A DNA stretch of 64,000 nucleotides from NCBI GenBank assembly GCA_017617235.1, contig JAFZWQ010000043.1, forward strand, positions 1-64,000, in the 5' to 3' direction. The stretch's first letter is position 1. Every line of letters begins with the position of its first letter. Made by a program: the position numbers and the translations under genes. Shown here piece by piece: positions 8,416-17,158 of this stretch. A model generated the notes under the pieces. It was given only the letters and a program-made list of their open reading frames with translations. It ran no database searches and was not told where the DNA came from. Origin of the DNA: Bacteroidaceae bacterium (lineage in GTDB: Bacteria > Bacteroidota > Bacteroidia > Bacteroidales > Bacteroidaceae).

Positions 8416-8423
8416 CAAATTTA
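8416..8423 (-). promoter_or_regulatory. Bacteroidetes -7 box for the EEP gene
   Basis: Read on the minus strand this is TAAATTTG, matching TAnnTTTG, about 32 bp before the ATG. A TTTG lies further upstream at 8451-8448; its 24-bp gap is slightly longer than usual. Confidence 0.5.
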
Positions 8424-8530
8424 ATGAAAATTTCCGATACGCGTGCGCAAAATCCAATAAAAAGGTATAGCCCCTTCAACTTTTTTTCACAAAAATTATG
8501 GAAAAAGATGTTAAAGCCAGAAATTTTATG

Positions 8531-8538
8531 TAAGTTTG
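8531..8538 (+). promoter_or_regulatory. Bacteroidetes -7 box for the receptor-like gene
   Basis: TAAGTTTG matches TAnnTTTG and sits 38 bp before the ATG at 8577. No convincing TTTG -33 box is seen at the usual spacing. Confidence 0.5.
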
Positions 8539-8576
8539 CAAAAGCATAAACAATTTTAACAACACAAATACGACCT

Positions 8577-11168
8577 ATGACAAAGAAGTTACAGCTTGTG
8601 GCGATATTCTTAGGAATGGCGTCACTGGGTCTGGCTCAGAACGAGAAGGAAGACAGCACGGAGGTCGATGCATCCCTGAAACAGGACAATGCGGCCTTCG
8701 TCTTCACCGAATCGCAATTGGGCGAGGATGACGACGTTACACAAAACGTCATCATGGTAAACTCGAGTAACAACGTGTACACCAGCAACGTGGGCTATCT
8801 GTTCAGCCCCGCACGCTACAAATACCGCGCATACAACTCGAGGTACAACGACATTTATTTCAACGGTGTGCAGGTGAACAACGTAGAGAACGGGCAGTTC
8901 AACTACAGCACCATTGGCGGTATGAACGATGCAACACGTAACATCGATGCCAGCGGTGTCTTCGAGGCCAACGTTTTCTCCATGTCCAACATCGGCGGCT
9001 CGTCGAACTACAATTTCCGCGCCAGCAGCATTCCCGCAGGGCACAAAATAACCCTGAGCGGAGCCAACAGAAACTACACGGCACGCGCCATGTACACCTA
9101 TGGAACAGGAATGACGAAGAACGGATGGGCCTTTGCCGCAACCGTCGGCTACCGCTGGGCAAACATGAACACGGCAGCTGTAGAAGGTACGTTCTACAAC
9201 TCGCTCTCCTACTTCCTGAGCCTGGAGAAGAAGTTCAACGACCACCATTCGCTGAGTCTGACCACCTGGGGAAATCCCACGGAACGAGCACAACAGGGTG
9301 CCTCGACAGACGAGGCCTACTGGTTGGCTAACAACTACCAGTACAACCCCTATTGGGGCTATCAGGACGGTAAAAAGCGTGCCAGCCGCGTAGTCAACAA
9401 CTACGAACCCACGGCACTGCTGACCTGGGACTTCAATATCAACGACAAGATGAAGCTCATCACCAGCCTGCTGGGTAAGTACGCTATGTACAGTTCCACC
9501 AAACTGAACTATTCGGGTACGAACCCCCACCCCGACTACTGGAAGCGATTCCCTTCCTATTATTATGATGTATGGGGAAACAATGGCGGTGACCTGACAG
9601 GCTGGCAAAACGCATACGACCTTTGGACAGGTTCGGAAGCCTACCGTCAGATTGACTTCGACCAGCTGTATTTTGCCAACCAGCAGCTGAATGCCAGCGG
9701 ACACGATGCCATCTACTACATCGAACGCCGCCACAACGACCACTTGTATTTCGGATTAGGAAGCACATTTGAATACAAAATCAACAAACAGCACAAACTG
9801 CACGTCGGATTGCAATTGGCCTCAAACAAGGGCATGCACTATCAGACGATGGACGACCTGCTGGGCGGACAATATTTCCACAACCGCAACACCTATGCCG
9901 AAGGTACCTATGCCGATGGTGCCGATGAAATTTACTACGACCTTCGCAACAAGAACGGTGTAGTATGTGTAGGCGACCGCTTCCGCTACGACTACAACAT
10001 TCTCGTGCAGAAAGCCACACTGTGGGCAGGCCTGACACGCGACAAGGGCATCCGCCACAGCTTCCTGGCTGCAAAAGTGGGCGGCACAGACATGTGGCGT
10101 GACGGTAAGATGCAAAATGGTATCTGCAAAGACTACTCATACGGCAAGAGTGGCAAGGCAGGATTCATGGACGGCGGCTTCAAGATGGGAACAAACGTGA
10201 ACATCGGTCACGGACAGGCCCTGAGCGTAGGCGCTGGTTTTGAACTGCGCGCACCCAATGCCAACGTGGCCTTCGTCAGCCCCGAAATGAACAACAACTT
10301 CGTCAGCAACCTGCGCAACGAACAAGCCTTTACCTGCGAATTCGGCTATTCCATCAACAACAAATGGCTGCAGATGAACTTAACAGGTTACTTCAGCCAT
10401 ACCGAAGACGGAACAGAATGGCAGAACTTCTATTTCGACGATGTAAACTCCTTCACCTACGTCAGCATGACAGGCGTAAAGAAGCACTACTTCGGAGCCG
10501 AACTGGGTATGAAATTCAAGGTGACCAGCAACTTCACCGTGAACCTGCTGGGGTCAATTGCCGAAGCCAAATACGCATCGAACAGCAACGTGTCATACAT
10601 GCTGTCGAACAAAGGCGACATCAACCAAGACATCTGCTGGAACAAGGGCATGCGCGAGAGCGGAACACCTTTGGCAGCCGTCAGCCTAGGCCTGAAGTAC
10701 AGCATCAAGGGATGGTACTTTAACCTGAATGGCAACTACTACGACCGCATATACCTCTCTTATTCGCCCAATATGCGTTACGAAGCAACCCTGCGCGACC
10801 AGATTACGAACTTCAATGCAGACGGTTCTCTGGGTTACATCGACAGCTCAGACGGTTCGCTGCACCCCTCTGACGCAGCGCTTCAGCAAGCCAAGAGCAA
10901 CGGAGGATTCATGCTCGACGGTTCTATCGGTCACACCTTCCGCATTGCTCACCACCCCCTGAACGTAAACCTGATGGTGACCAATATCACCAACAACCGC
11001 AAACTGTGCACCGGAGGTTACGAGCAAAGCCGTTCCACAAACTACACGAACAAGGAAACTGACGGCAGCGGAAACACCGTAACCCGTACCTATAACTTCC
11101 AGAAGAATCCCAAGAAGTTCTACGCCCAGGGCATCAACTTCATGATTAACCTGAACTACCGGTTCTAA
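8577..11168 (+). CDS. TonB-dependent receptor-like outer-membrane beta-barrel
   Basis: 863 residues: signal peptide (KKLQLVAIFLGMASLGLAQ), a plug-like N-terminal region (residues about 60-160, with YNDIYFNGVQVNNVENG), then long aromatic/glycine-rich beta-barrel strands ending INFMINLNYRF with C-terminal Phe, typical of outer-membrane barrels. It lacks the carboxypeptidase-regulatory domain that most Bacteroidetes SusC proteins carry. The next two genes encode surface lipoproteins on the same strand, so the three may form a receptor-lipoprotein uptake unit analogous to SusC/SusD but with unrelated lipoproteins. The divergent neighbour is an EEP nuclease/phosphatase and a lipoprotein nuclease lies 3.4 kb downstream. 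The ligand is not known. Confidence 0.8.
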   Translation: MTKKLQLVAIFLGMASLGLAQNEKEDSTEVDASLKQDNAAFVFTESQLGEDDDVTQNVIMVNSSNNVYTSNVGYLFSPARYKYRAYNSRYNDIYFNGVQVNNVENGQFNYSTIGGMNDATRNIDASGVFEANVFSMSNIGGSSNYNFRASSIPAGHKITLSGANRNYTARAMYTYGTGMTKNGWAFAATVGYRWANMNTAAVEGTFYNSLSYFLSLEKKFNDHHSLSLTTWGNPTERAQQGASTDEAYWLANNYQYNPYWGYQDGKKRASRVVNNYEPTALLTWDFNINDKMKLITSLLGKYAMYSSTKLNYSGTNPHPDYWKRFPSYYYDVWGNNGGDLTGWQNAYDLWTGSEAYRQIDFDQLYFANQQLNASGHDAIYYIERRHNDHLYFGLGSTFEYKINKQHKLHVGLQLASNKGMHYQTMDDLLGGQYFHNRNTYAEGTYADGADEIYYDLRNKNGVVCVGDRFRYDYNILVQKATLWAGLTRDKGIRHSFLAAKVGGTDMWRDGKMQNGICKDYSYGKSGKAGFMDGGFKMGTNVNIGHGQALSVGAGFELRAPNANVAFVSPEMNNNFVSNLRNEQAFTCEFGYSINNKWLQMNLTGYFSHTEDGTEWQNFYFDDVNSFTYVSMTGVKKHYFGAELGMKFKVTSNFTVNLLGSIAEAKYASNSNVSYMLSNKGDINQDICWNKGMRESGTPLAAVSLGLKYSIKGWYFNLNGNYYDRIYLSYSPNMRYEATLRDQITNFNADGSLGYIDSSDGSLHPSDAALQQAKSNGGFMLDGSIGHTFRIAHHPLNVNLMVTNITNNRKLCTGGYEQSRSTNYTNKETDGSGNTVTRTYNFQKNPKKFYAQGINFMINLNYRF

Positions 11169-11169
11169 C

Positions 11170-11262
11170 TAAATTGAAGATTGAAAATTGAAAATTGAAG
11201 ATTGAAGATTCTTCGATGAACGAAGCGACTACGTCGATTAGAAAGTTGAAAATTCAATATAA
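11170..11262. repeat. AT-rich GAAAATTGAA-type interspersed repeat
   Basis: Runs of GAAAATTGAA/GAAGATTGAA flank a short core containing CTTCGATGAACGAAG and TACGTCGATTAG. The unit falls between the receptor gene and the next lipoprotein and creates an open but implausible N-terminal extension of that gene. A similar core flanked by TTCACAATTCAC-type arms sits inside the GH28-like gene at 3348-3428. Confidence 0.6.
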
Positions 11263-11263
11263 A

Positions 11264-12142
11264 ATGACTATGAAAACATACATAAAACATCTCTGTGGGC
11301 TCTGCCTCCTCTGCGTGCTCTGTGGCGTAAGCATGTCTTGTCAGGACGGTGACTGGGATGCACCCGACTTTTCCGATGGTGTACCCTATGGAAATAATGC
11401 CCTCACCAACGACAACATTATCACCATTGCCCAGCTGAAGGCACAGTATCCCGCTTACAATGCGCCCTTCTCGAACATCGAAATCACCAACGACAGCAAA
11501 CTTCGTGTTCGCGTTACCGGTAACGACATACAGGGAAATCTCTACAACAGCATTGCCGTGCAGGAAGATGCCACTGGCGACGCACTCCTCGTCTGCATTT
11601 CGGGTAGCGACCTCTTCGCAATGATGCCCGTCGGACAGGAACTAATCATCGACTTGAAGGGACTCTACTTCGGCTGCTATGGTGCACAGCCCCAATTGGG
11701 AACGCCATACACCAATGCCCGAGGCAACACCTTCCCCAGCCGCATGGATGCAGCTTTGTGGGAAAAGCATGTAAAACTGATCGGTAGCGCCGATCCCAGT
11801 AAAGTTGCACCCATCGATTTCCCCGACGCCCCCACCCTGGCCGATGCCGGCAAACTGATGACTATCAAGAACGTCAGCATTAAGGGAGCCGACGGCACCA
11901 CCACATGGGCTTCGAAGAAAGATGCCGGTACACAAACCAGCGTGACCAAATACTTCAACGAAAAGGGAGAAACGGTCATGGTCTATACCAGCACCTATGC
12001 AGACTTTGCCAACACCCCCATTCCCACAGGCAAGATGAACCTGACAGGAGTTTGGAAAGTCTATCAGACAGACAGCAAATACGACCCCAAGTGGGAGCTC
12101 ATCATCCGCGATGCAAAGGATATTGAGAAAATTGAAAATTGA
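11264..12142 (+). CDS. DUF5689-type surface lipoprotein
   Basis: The start is taken at ATG 11264 (or 11270), giving a lipoprotein signal LCLLCVLCGVSMSC. An in-frame ATG at 11195 is rejected because the extension is repeat sequence. About 290 residues. The section ITIAQLKAQYP... LRVRVTGNDIQGNLYNSI... LLVCISGSDLF has the OB-fold-like layout of DUF5689 proteins, which are exported and found next to TonB receptors. It follows the receptor gene by about 95 bp, separated by an AT-rich repeat, and precedes another lipoprotein. Role inferred: ligand-binding partner of the receptor. Family name is from memory of conserved features; function unknown. Confidence 0.75.
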   Translation: MTMKTYIKHLCGLCLLCVLCGVSMSCQDGDWDAPDFSDGVPYGNNALTNDNIITIAQLKAQYPAYNAPFSNIEITNDSKLRVRVTGNDIQGNLYNSIAVQEDATGDALLVCISGSDLFAMMPVGQELIIDLKGLYFGCYGAQPQLGTPYTNARGNTFPSRMDAALWEKHVKLIGSADPSKVAPIDFPDAPTLADAGKLMTIKNVSIKGADGTTTWASKKDAGTQTSVTKYFNEKGETVMVYTSTYADFANTPIPTGKMNLTGVWKVYQTDSKYDPKWELIIRDAKDIEKIEN

Positions 12143-12184
12143 AAATTGAAAAGTGAAAGTGAAAAGTGAAAAATTAAAAGATAA
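12123..12184. repeat. AT-rich GAAAATTGAAAAGTGAAA repeat
   Basis: A run of GAAAATTGAAAATTGAAAAG and GTGAAAAGTGAAAAA-type units begins at the 3' end of the upstream gene (the last residues IEKIEN are repeat-encoded) and fills the gap to the next gene. Confidence 0.6.
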
Positions 12185-12196
12185 ACATATATAATC

Positions 12197-14083
12197 ATGA
12201 AAAAATTTTGGAAATCATTAGCATTCGCACTCGTAGGCGTTTTCGCCCTGAGTAGTTGCGAGGATGTGCCTGCCCCCTACCCCAATCCTAACAACAATGG
12301 AGGTAATGACGCAACCACCGATTTAATCACCGTTAATTTTGTCAGTGGTCAGGGAAAATGGACCATCGAGGACAAAACAAGCAGCAGCATCTGGAGCCAC
12401 GACTCGCAATACGGAATGAAAGCCAGTGCCTTTAAGAGCGGCAACAAGGTAGCAAGTGAAAGTTGGCTCGTATCGCCCGAAATCGACCTTACCAACGCCA
12501 CAAAAGCTATGATGGTTGTCGAGGAAGCTATCAACAAAATCGACGCTGGCGACCCCAAGGAAATGATGACCGTATGGGCAACCACCGACAACGGCGCCAC
12601 ATGGGAGCCCCTCACGGCTAACGCACGTCCCGCCGGCACATCATGGACCATGCAGGAAGATAAGTTCGACCTAAGCGCATATGACGGCAAGAAACTCAAA
12701 GTTGCCTTCAAATATGTCAGCACAACGGAAAGTGCAGGTACCTGGGAAATCAAGACCGTAAAGGTTCAGGGCACAGGCAGCGCCACCATCGAAGGCGGTG
12801 ACACCCCAACTCCCACTGGCACTGAAGTAACCTGTGCTGAGGCAGTTGCACTGACTGAGGCTTTAGCAGATGGTGCAACCTCTACAGAAGTTTACACCAT
12901 TACAGGCTACATCACCGAGGTTGTGGGAACTCCCAGCAAGAACCAGCAGACCTTCTGGATGGCAGACACCAAGGATGGTGGCAAGGTCTTCGAGGCTTAT
13001 TGGGCCAACCTGCCCGAGGGTGTTACCGCATTTGTTAAAGGCTCTAAGGTTAAGATTACAGGTAACCTTATAAAGTACGTGAAAGACGGTAAGGTTACTC
13101 CGGAAATTAAGAACGCAACTGTCGAGATTCTTGAAGCTGGCGATGGTGGCGACCCAACCCCCGGCCCCACTCCTACTGGAACGGATGTAACTTGCGCTGA
13201 AGCTGTTGCACTGACCAATGCCTTGGCAGATGGCGCAACCTCTACAGAAACATATTCCGTTACAGGCTACATCACTAGCATCATCGGCAGCGTTAGCACA
13301 AAGACAGGAACACCACAGCAAAGTTTCTGGATGGCCGACACAAAGGACGGAGGTCAGGTTTTCCAAGCCTACTATGCCAACGTTCCCGATGGTGTTACAG
13401 AGTTTACCAAAGGTGCAAAAGTTAAGCTTACAGGAAACCTTATAAAGTATGTCAAGAACGGTACTGTAACAGCCGAAATCAAGAATGGCAACGTGGTAAT
13501 CCTCGAAGCTGGTGATGGTGGCAATGGCGGTGACGACCCAACGCCAGGCCCAACTCCTTCAGGCGACCCCGTAGCTGGGTTCTCGTTCTCTAGTGTAGAC
13601 ATCGTTAGCGGTGCAACAGGTAGCGTTGCACTTGATACGAACAAATATGGTTCACAAGCAGTGGCAACACAGAGCACTTGGTACACCTTTGCTGTCAATG
13701 GTGCTTCTTTTACAGGCTGCAAGATTTGCATCGCAACAGATGCAAATGGAGGCGGCATACAGATGCAGGGCAATGACAGCGATGCCTCAAAACAAGGTTT
13801 CCTGACCAATGTTACCCCATTTAAGCCCATTAAGACCATCACCGTTACCCTGCGCGTAGTGAATTCCAGCACTTACGACCCCAATTTCAGTCTGTATGCC
13901 GGAACATCCACTCACCCCACTGCTAATGCCATCACAGGCAGCATGGATAAGACGGAGGGTGAAAGCTTCCGCACCTACACCTTTACATTCGACCTTAGTG
14001 CCGGCGATTATTCGTTCTTCACCATTGCCAACGATAAGGCCGGAGCACTCTACATCGACAACATCAATGTAGTCACCAAGTAA
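12197..14083 (+). CDS. Multidomain surface lipoprotein with duplicated OB-fold-like domain
   Basis: 628 residues with lipoprotein signal SLAFALVGVFALSSC. Residues about 40-195 resemble a choice-of-anchor-J-type beta-sandwich (SWLVSPEIDLTNA). Two near-identical domains follow at about 208-314 and 330-437, each starting VTCAEAVALT and containing TGYIT, FWMADTKDGG and GNLIKYVK, consistent with an OB-fold-like (DUF6359-type) domain; Pro/Gly/Thr linkers separate them. A last beta-rich domain spans 455-628. The duplication is also close at DNA level, so it is recent. It is the third gene of the receptor set and ends at a strong terminator. Likely displayed on the cell surface and binding an extracellular polymer; no catalytic motif seen. 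Confidence 0.75.
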   Translation: MKKFWKSLAFALVGVFALSSCEDVPAPYPNPNNNGGNDATTDLITVNFVSGQGKWTIEDKTSSSIWSHDSQYGMKASAFKSGNKVASESWLVSPEIDLTNATKAMMVVEEAINKIDAGDPKEMMTVWATTDNGATWEPLTANARPAGTSWTMQEDKFDLSAYDGKKLKVAFKYVSTTESAGTWEIKTVKVQGTGSATIEGGDTPTPTGTEVTCAEAVALTEALADGATSTEVYTITGYITEVVGTPSKNQQTFWMADTKDGGKVFEAYWANLPEGVTAFVKGSKVKITGNLIKYVKDGKVTPEIKNATVEILEAGDGGDPTPGPTPTGTDVTCAEAVALTNALADGATSTETYSVTGYITSIIGSVSTKTGTPQQSFWMADTKDGGQVFQAYYANVPDGVTEFTKGAKVKLTGNLIKYVKNGTVTAEIKNGNVVILEAGDGGNGGDDPTPGPTPSGDPVAGFSFSSVDIVSGATGSVALDTNKYGSQAVATQSTWYTFAVNGASFTGCKICIATDANGGGIQMQGNDSDASKQGFLTNVTPFKPIKTITVTLRVVNSSTYDPNFSLYAGTSTHPTANAITGSMDKTEGESFRTYTFTFDLSAGDYSFFTIANDKAGALYIDNINVVTK

Positions 14084-14112
14084 GGTTTTTCTAACTCCCT
14101 ATAATCAAAATT

Positions 14113-14147
14113 CCCATAGCATTTACGGCGCTATGGGGATTTTTTTT
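14113..14147 (+). terminator. Intrinsic terminator after the OB-fold lipoprotein gene
   Basis: CCCATAGC (14113-14120) pairs with GCTATGGG (14130-14137), followed by GAT8. It closes the receptor-lipoprotein transcription unit. Confidence 0.85.
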
Positions 14148-14186
14148 GTACCTTTGACCATAAATTGATGAAAATAATCAAATTTA

Positions 14187-14218
14187 TTTGGTATTTTGCT
14201 CACTTATTAGTAATTTTG
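14187..14218 (+). promoter_or_regulatory. Strong Bacteroidetes promoter for rpmE2
   Basis: TTTG (14187-14190) and TAATTTTG (14211-14218) are 20 bp apart, matching the TTTG-N19-21-TAnnTTTG consensus of the major sigma factor. Transcription should begin near 14224-14226, leaving about 90 nt of leader. Confidence 0.75.
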
Positions 14219-14221
14219 CAG

Positions 14222-14315
14222 TCCGAATGCTGAATAGTGAGCCACGAGTGGCTGTGTTACCAACTCTATTCGGGCAAATAACGAGAGAACAGAAACAAAC
14301 AAAAAAGATAAAGAC
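14222..14315 (+). promoter_or_regulatory. Structured 5' leader of rpmE2
   Basis: The leader can fold: CCGAAT (14222-14227) pairs with ATTCGG (14269-14274) and encloses a small hairpin GCCACGAGTGGC. Ribosomal protein genes often carry such leaders for autoregulation, so an L31-binding leader is plausible. I see structure but cannot assign it to a known RNA family. Confidence 0.4.
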
Positions 14316-14567
14316 ATGAAAAAGGACATCCATCCCGAGAACTATCGCCCCGTCGTGTTCAAGGACATGAGTAACGGCGACATGTTCCTCAGCCGCTCCA
14401 CCTGCAAGACCACAGAAACCGTAGAGTTCGAAGGTGAGACCTACCCCGTAGTGAAGTTGGAAATCTCCAGCACCTCTCACCCCTTCTACACTGGTAAGTC
14501 GAAGCTCGTCGACACCGCAGGTCGCGTAGACAAGTTCATGAGCCGTTATGCTAAGACTCGCAAGTAA
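14316..14567 (+). CDS. rpmE2: 50S ribosomal protein L31, type B
   Basis: 83 residues, [17 protein letters not shown] to the basic end. The type B form lacks the CxxC zinc pairs of classical L31, and this protein has a single Cys (STCKTT). It retains the [10 protein letters not shown] and GRVDKF signatures. The promoter is well formed, the leader is structured, and an intrinsic terminator (14593-14628) follows 25 bp after the stop. The terminator lies within the coding region of the next gene, whose frame begins inside rpmE2 at 14548. Confidence 0.97.
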   Translation: MKKDIHPENYRPVVFKDMSNGDMFLSRSTCKTTETVEFEGETYPVVKLEISSTSHPFYTGKSKLVDTAGRVDKFMSRYAKTRK

Positions 14568-15540
14568 TCGTCTACGGCGGTGCAAACTTACGAACATCAG
14601 CCTCGTTTTGGGGCTGATGTTTGTTTTATATGCCTGTGGCAGCGACAACGACGTCAAGCCATCAGGCGGCTATAATATCATCGCCAACAGTCCCAATGCA
14701 CAACGCATGGGCGAAACCAGCATAGCCAGCAAGGGCAGCGTGGTAAAGATGGGCAGCATTCAGGCTGCGAGCGAAGGAAACGTCGACCTTAGATATGTCG
14801 CCGCACGCATGGAGATACCTCGTTTACAAGGTGGCGACCGAAACCTGTTCCTGGTTCATACATTGAGCGATGGCAGTGTAAACTACTGCGTAGAGTGGAA
14901 CTACAACCTTCGTGCCCAGTACTGGTCGGCATTCCGATGGGACAACACCAACAGCGACGGAAGTGCAGGTTACTCTGGTGAGTTTGCCGAAGACCCACTT
15001 ATCCCATCAGAATACCGCACAACTCTGGAAGACCACAAGAGTAACGGTCACGACCGAGGACATATTGTGGCCAGTGCCGACCGTCAGCATACGAAAGAAG
15101 CCAACCGACAGACCTTCTACCTGAGCAATATGCAACCCCAGTTGAACGGCTTCAACACTAACGATAAAAAAAGCGACTGGTATAACCTTGAAATCCGGCT
15201 GCGTGACAAATACAACAAGGACGGATTCCGCGACACATTATATGTTGTTAAGGGCGGTACCATCAGTGCCGGTATGTATTCGACCGCGAAAGGTCTGCCC
15301 GTACCCAAGTATTTCTTCATGGCTGTTTTATGCAAGAAGAAAAGCAATCCATCCCTGGGTGGTTATAAGGCCATCGGTTTCTGGATGGAACATAAAACCA
15401 ACACGTACACGAACAACATCAAGGACTATGCTGTCAGCATCGACCGCTTGGAGGAGTTGACAGGTCTGGACTTCTTCTGTAACCTGCCCGACAACCTCGA
15501 AGAACAGGTGGAGAAGAGCCTCGTTCTTAGTCTATGGTAA
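14548..15540 (+). CDS. DNA/RNA non-specific endonuclease, lipoprotein
   Basis: 330 residues. The ATG at 14548 overlaps rpmE2 by 20 bp and gives a basic n-region (LRRCK), a hydrophobic core ([11 protein letters not shown]) and lipobox LYAC; no other start keeps a full signal. The catalytic region has [12 protein letters not shown], the DRGH motif of the NUC1/Serratia nuclease family, and downstream [14 protein letters not shown] with the metal-binding Asn. The enzyme cuts DNA and RNA without sequence preference using Mg2+, here probably anchored in an outer envelope layer. Translation appears coupled to rpmE2, yet the rpmE2 terminator sits inside the signal-peptide code, so expression should depend on read-through. 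It converges on the HerA-like gene with a 14-bp gap. Confidence 0.9.
   Translation: MLRLASNRLRRCKLTNISLVLGLMFVLYACGSDNDVKPSGGYNIIANSPNAQRMGETSIASKGSVVKMGSIQAASEGNVDLRYVAARMEIPRLQGGDRNLFLVHTLSDGSVNYCVEWNYNLRAQYWSAFRWDNTNSDGSAGYSGEFAEDPLIPSEYRTTLEDHKSNGHDRGHIVASADRQHTKEANRQTFYLSNMQPQLNGFNTNDKKSDWYNLEIRLRDKYNKDGFRDTLYVVKGGTISAGMYSTAKGLPVPKYFFMAVLCKKKSNPSLGGYKAIGFWMEHKTNTYTNNIKDYAVSIDRLEELTGLDFFCNLPDNLEEQVEKSLVLSLW
14593..14628 (+). terminator. rpmE2 terminator embedded in the nuclease signal-peptide code
   Basis: AACATCAGCC (14593-14602) pairs perfectly with GGCTGATGTT (14612-14621), followed by TGTTTTAT. The same bases encode [13 protein letters not shown] of the following lipoprotein. Confidence 0.7.
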
Positions 15541-15554
15541 GGTTTCCCTAAATC

Positions 15555-17141
15555 CTATTTCATCAGGTTGCCCAGGATATCACGCGTCAACTCACGTGTG
15601 ATGGTCCTGGTGGCTGCCGATGTAGCATTCTTGGCCACTCGACCAGTTGTCGAGGTGCGCGACTTTGTCTTCTTACCCGTGATGGCATCCGATACCAGAG
15701 TGCCTGCGATAGTGGCCAAAGTTCCCGTAACAGCTGTGAAAATAGCCTTCAACACCTTTGAGATAAGAGAACTCCGACCCCTACCCCCTGCCCTCCCCGA
15801 GGGGAGGGAGTCTTTAGTTTGGGCCTCTTCTTTCCCCTTCCCCTCGGGGGAGGTTGGGAGAGGGGTTTCCTTCAACTGTTCGTAGGCACTGGTATTATCT
15901 ACGGCCTCGTCGTATTTACCATAGATACGTGACTGCTTGATGACATCCAACCGTTGTCCTTCGGTGATAGCTCCGATTTGAGACAAGGGGAAGAGAATCT
16001 TTGCACGTTCCACCACGCTGGGAGCTCCCTTCTCGTCGAGGAAGCTGACCAATGCCTCGCCTGTCTCCAGATTCATGATAGCCTCATCTGTTTTGAAGGC
16101 TGGATTGGGACGAAACGTATCGGCAGCCGTCTTCACTGCACGCTGATCCTTTGGCGTATAGGCACGCAAGGCGTGCTGAACACGATTTCCCAACTGACCC
16201 AGAATGTTCTCAAGAATATCCGTGGGACTCTGCGTTACGAAATAAATGCCCACACCCTTCGAACGAATCAGTCGAATTACCTGTTCTATTTTGTCTACCA
16301 AGGCTTTTGAGGTATCCTCGAACAGCATGTGGGCCTCGTCGAAGAAGAATATAAGTTTGGGCAACTCCATATCACCGACCTCGGGAAGTTGTGAATACAG
16401 GTCGCTCAACAGCCACAAGAGGAAGGTTGAATATAGTTTGGGCTGCATCATCAGCTTATCGGCAGCCAATACGCTCATCACACCCTTTCCACCTTCTTGT
16501 TGCAAAAGGTCCATAATATCGAACGAGGGTTCGCCAAAGAACTTTTCAGCACCCTGATTTTCCAACTGCAACAATGCACGCTGTATGGCACCAACTGTTG
16601 CCGATGAAATATTTCCATATTTCGTGGTATATTCTTTGGCATGCTTCGATACGAAATCGAGCATAGCACGCATGTCCTTCAGGTCGGTCAACAGCAATCC
16701 TTGCTCATCAGCAATACGGAAGGTGATGTTCAGCACCCCATCCTGCGTTTCGTTCAATCCCAACAAACGACTGAGCAGCTGTGGTCCCATCTGCGAGATG
16801 GTGGCACGCATGGGATGTCCCTGTTCGCCAAACACATCATAAAATCGTACCGGACAAGACTGGAACTCAGGATTCTCCAATCCGAACTCAGGAAGACGTT
16901 TCTCGATGAAACCCGACAGTTTACCTGCCTGACTGATACCGGACAAGTCGCCCTTCATGTCGGCCATGAAACAAGGAATGCCAGCCTGGCAGAAACTCTC
17001 GGCAATAACCTGTAAGGTTACTGTTTTACCCGTACCTGTGGCACCAGCCACCAATCCGTGACGATTCGCCATCTTGCCCACAATACTCAGTGGACCATTC
17101 TCGCAATGGGCTATGTACAGCCCGTGTTCCTTGTCAAACAT
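15555..17141 (-). CDS. HerA-like/DUF853 ATPase
   Basis: 528 residues. Walker A GATGTGKT at residues 33-40 and Walker B LIFFFDEAHML, with FMADMKGDLSG and VTQSPTDI, place it in the DUF853 branch of HerA/FtsK-type P-loop ATPases, predicted cytosolic DNA-translocating or nucleic-acid-associated ATPases of unknown role. Residues about 425-456 are proline/glycine-rich (PLPTSPEGKG... PSGRAGGRG) and are encoded by a complete GC-rich inverted-pair element (15777-15868) inserted in frame in the linker before the hydrophobic C-terminal part (AIFTAVTGTLATIAGTLV). It is the last gene of the minus-strand run beginning near 23.5 kb, 17 bp after the DUF3256 gene. Confidence 0.9.
   Translation of the reverse strand: MFDKEHGLYIAHCENGPLSIVGKMANRHGLVAGATGTGKTVTLQVIAESFCQAGIPCFMADMKGDLSGISQAGKLSGFIEKRLPEFGLENPEFQSCPVRFYDVFGEQGHPMRATISQMGPQLLSRLLGLNETQDGVLNITFRIADEQGLLLTDLKDMRAMLDFVSKHAKEYTTKYGNISSATVGAIQRALLQLENQGAEKFFGEPSFDIMDLLQQEGGKGVMSVLAADKLMMQPKLYSTFLLWLLSDLYSQLPEVGDMELPKLIFFFDEAHMLFEDTSKALVDKIEQVIRLIRSKGVGIYFVTQSPTDILENILGQLGNRVQHALRAYTPKDQRAVKTAADTFRPNPAFKTDEAIMNLETGEALVSFLDEKGAPSVVERAKILFPLSQIGAITEGQRLDVIKQSRIYGKYDEAVDNTSAYEQLKETPLPTSPEGKGKEEAQTKDSLPSGRAGGRGRSSLISKVLKAIFTAVTGTLATIAGTLVSDAITGKKTKSRTSTTGRVAKNATSAATRTITRELTRDILGNLMK
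15777..15868. repeat. GC-rich inverted-pair element inside the HerA-like gene
   Basis: Two arms in opposite orientation (CCCCTACCCCCTGCCCTCCC... and its inverted counterpart ending GGGAGAGGGGT) flank about 25 bp of core. The element is open in the reading frame of the gene it interrupts. Confidence 0.75.
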
Positions 17142-17158
17142 AGTATTATGATTTTGAG

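Noticed and set aside
11195..11263. Upstream start of the DUF5689-type gene
   Set aside because: The extension is repeat sequence and would hide the lipoprotein signal.
12265..12290. Copy of the GC-rich arm (CCCCCTACCCCAATCC) in the OB-fold lipoprotein
   Set aside because: Only half an arm, and the encoded PAPYPNPN is a normal linker after the lipobox in such proteins.
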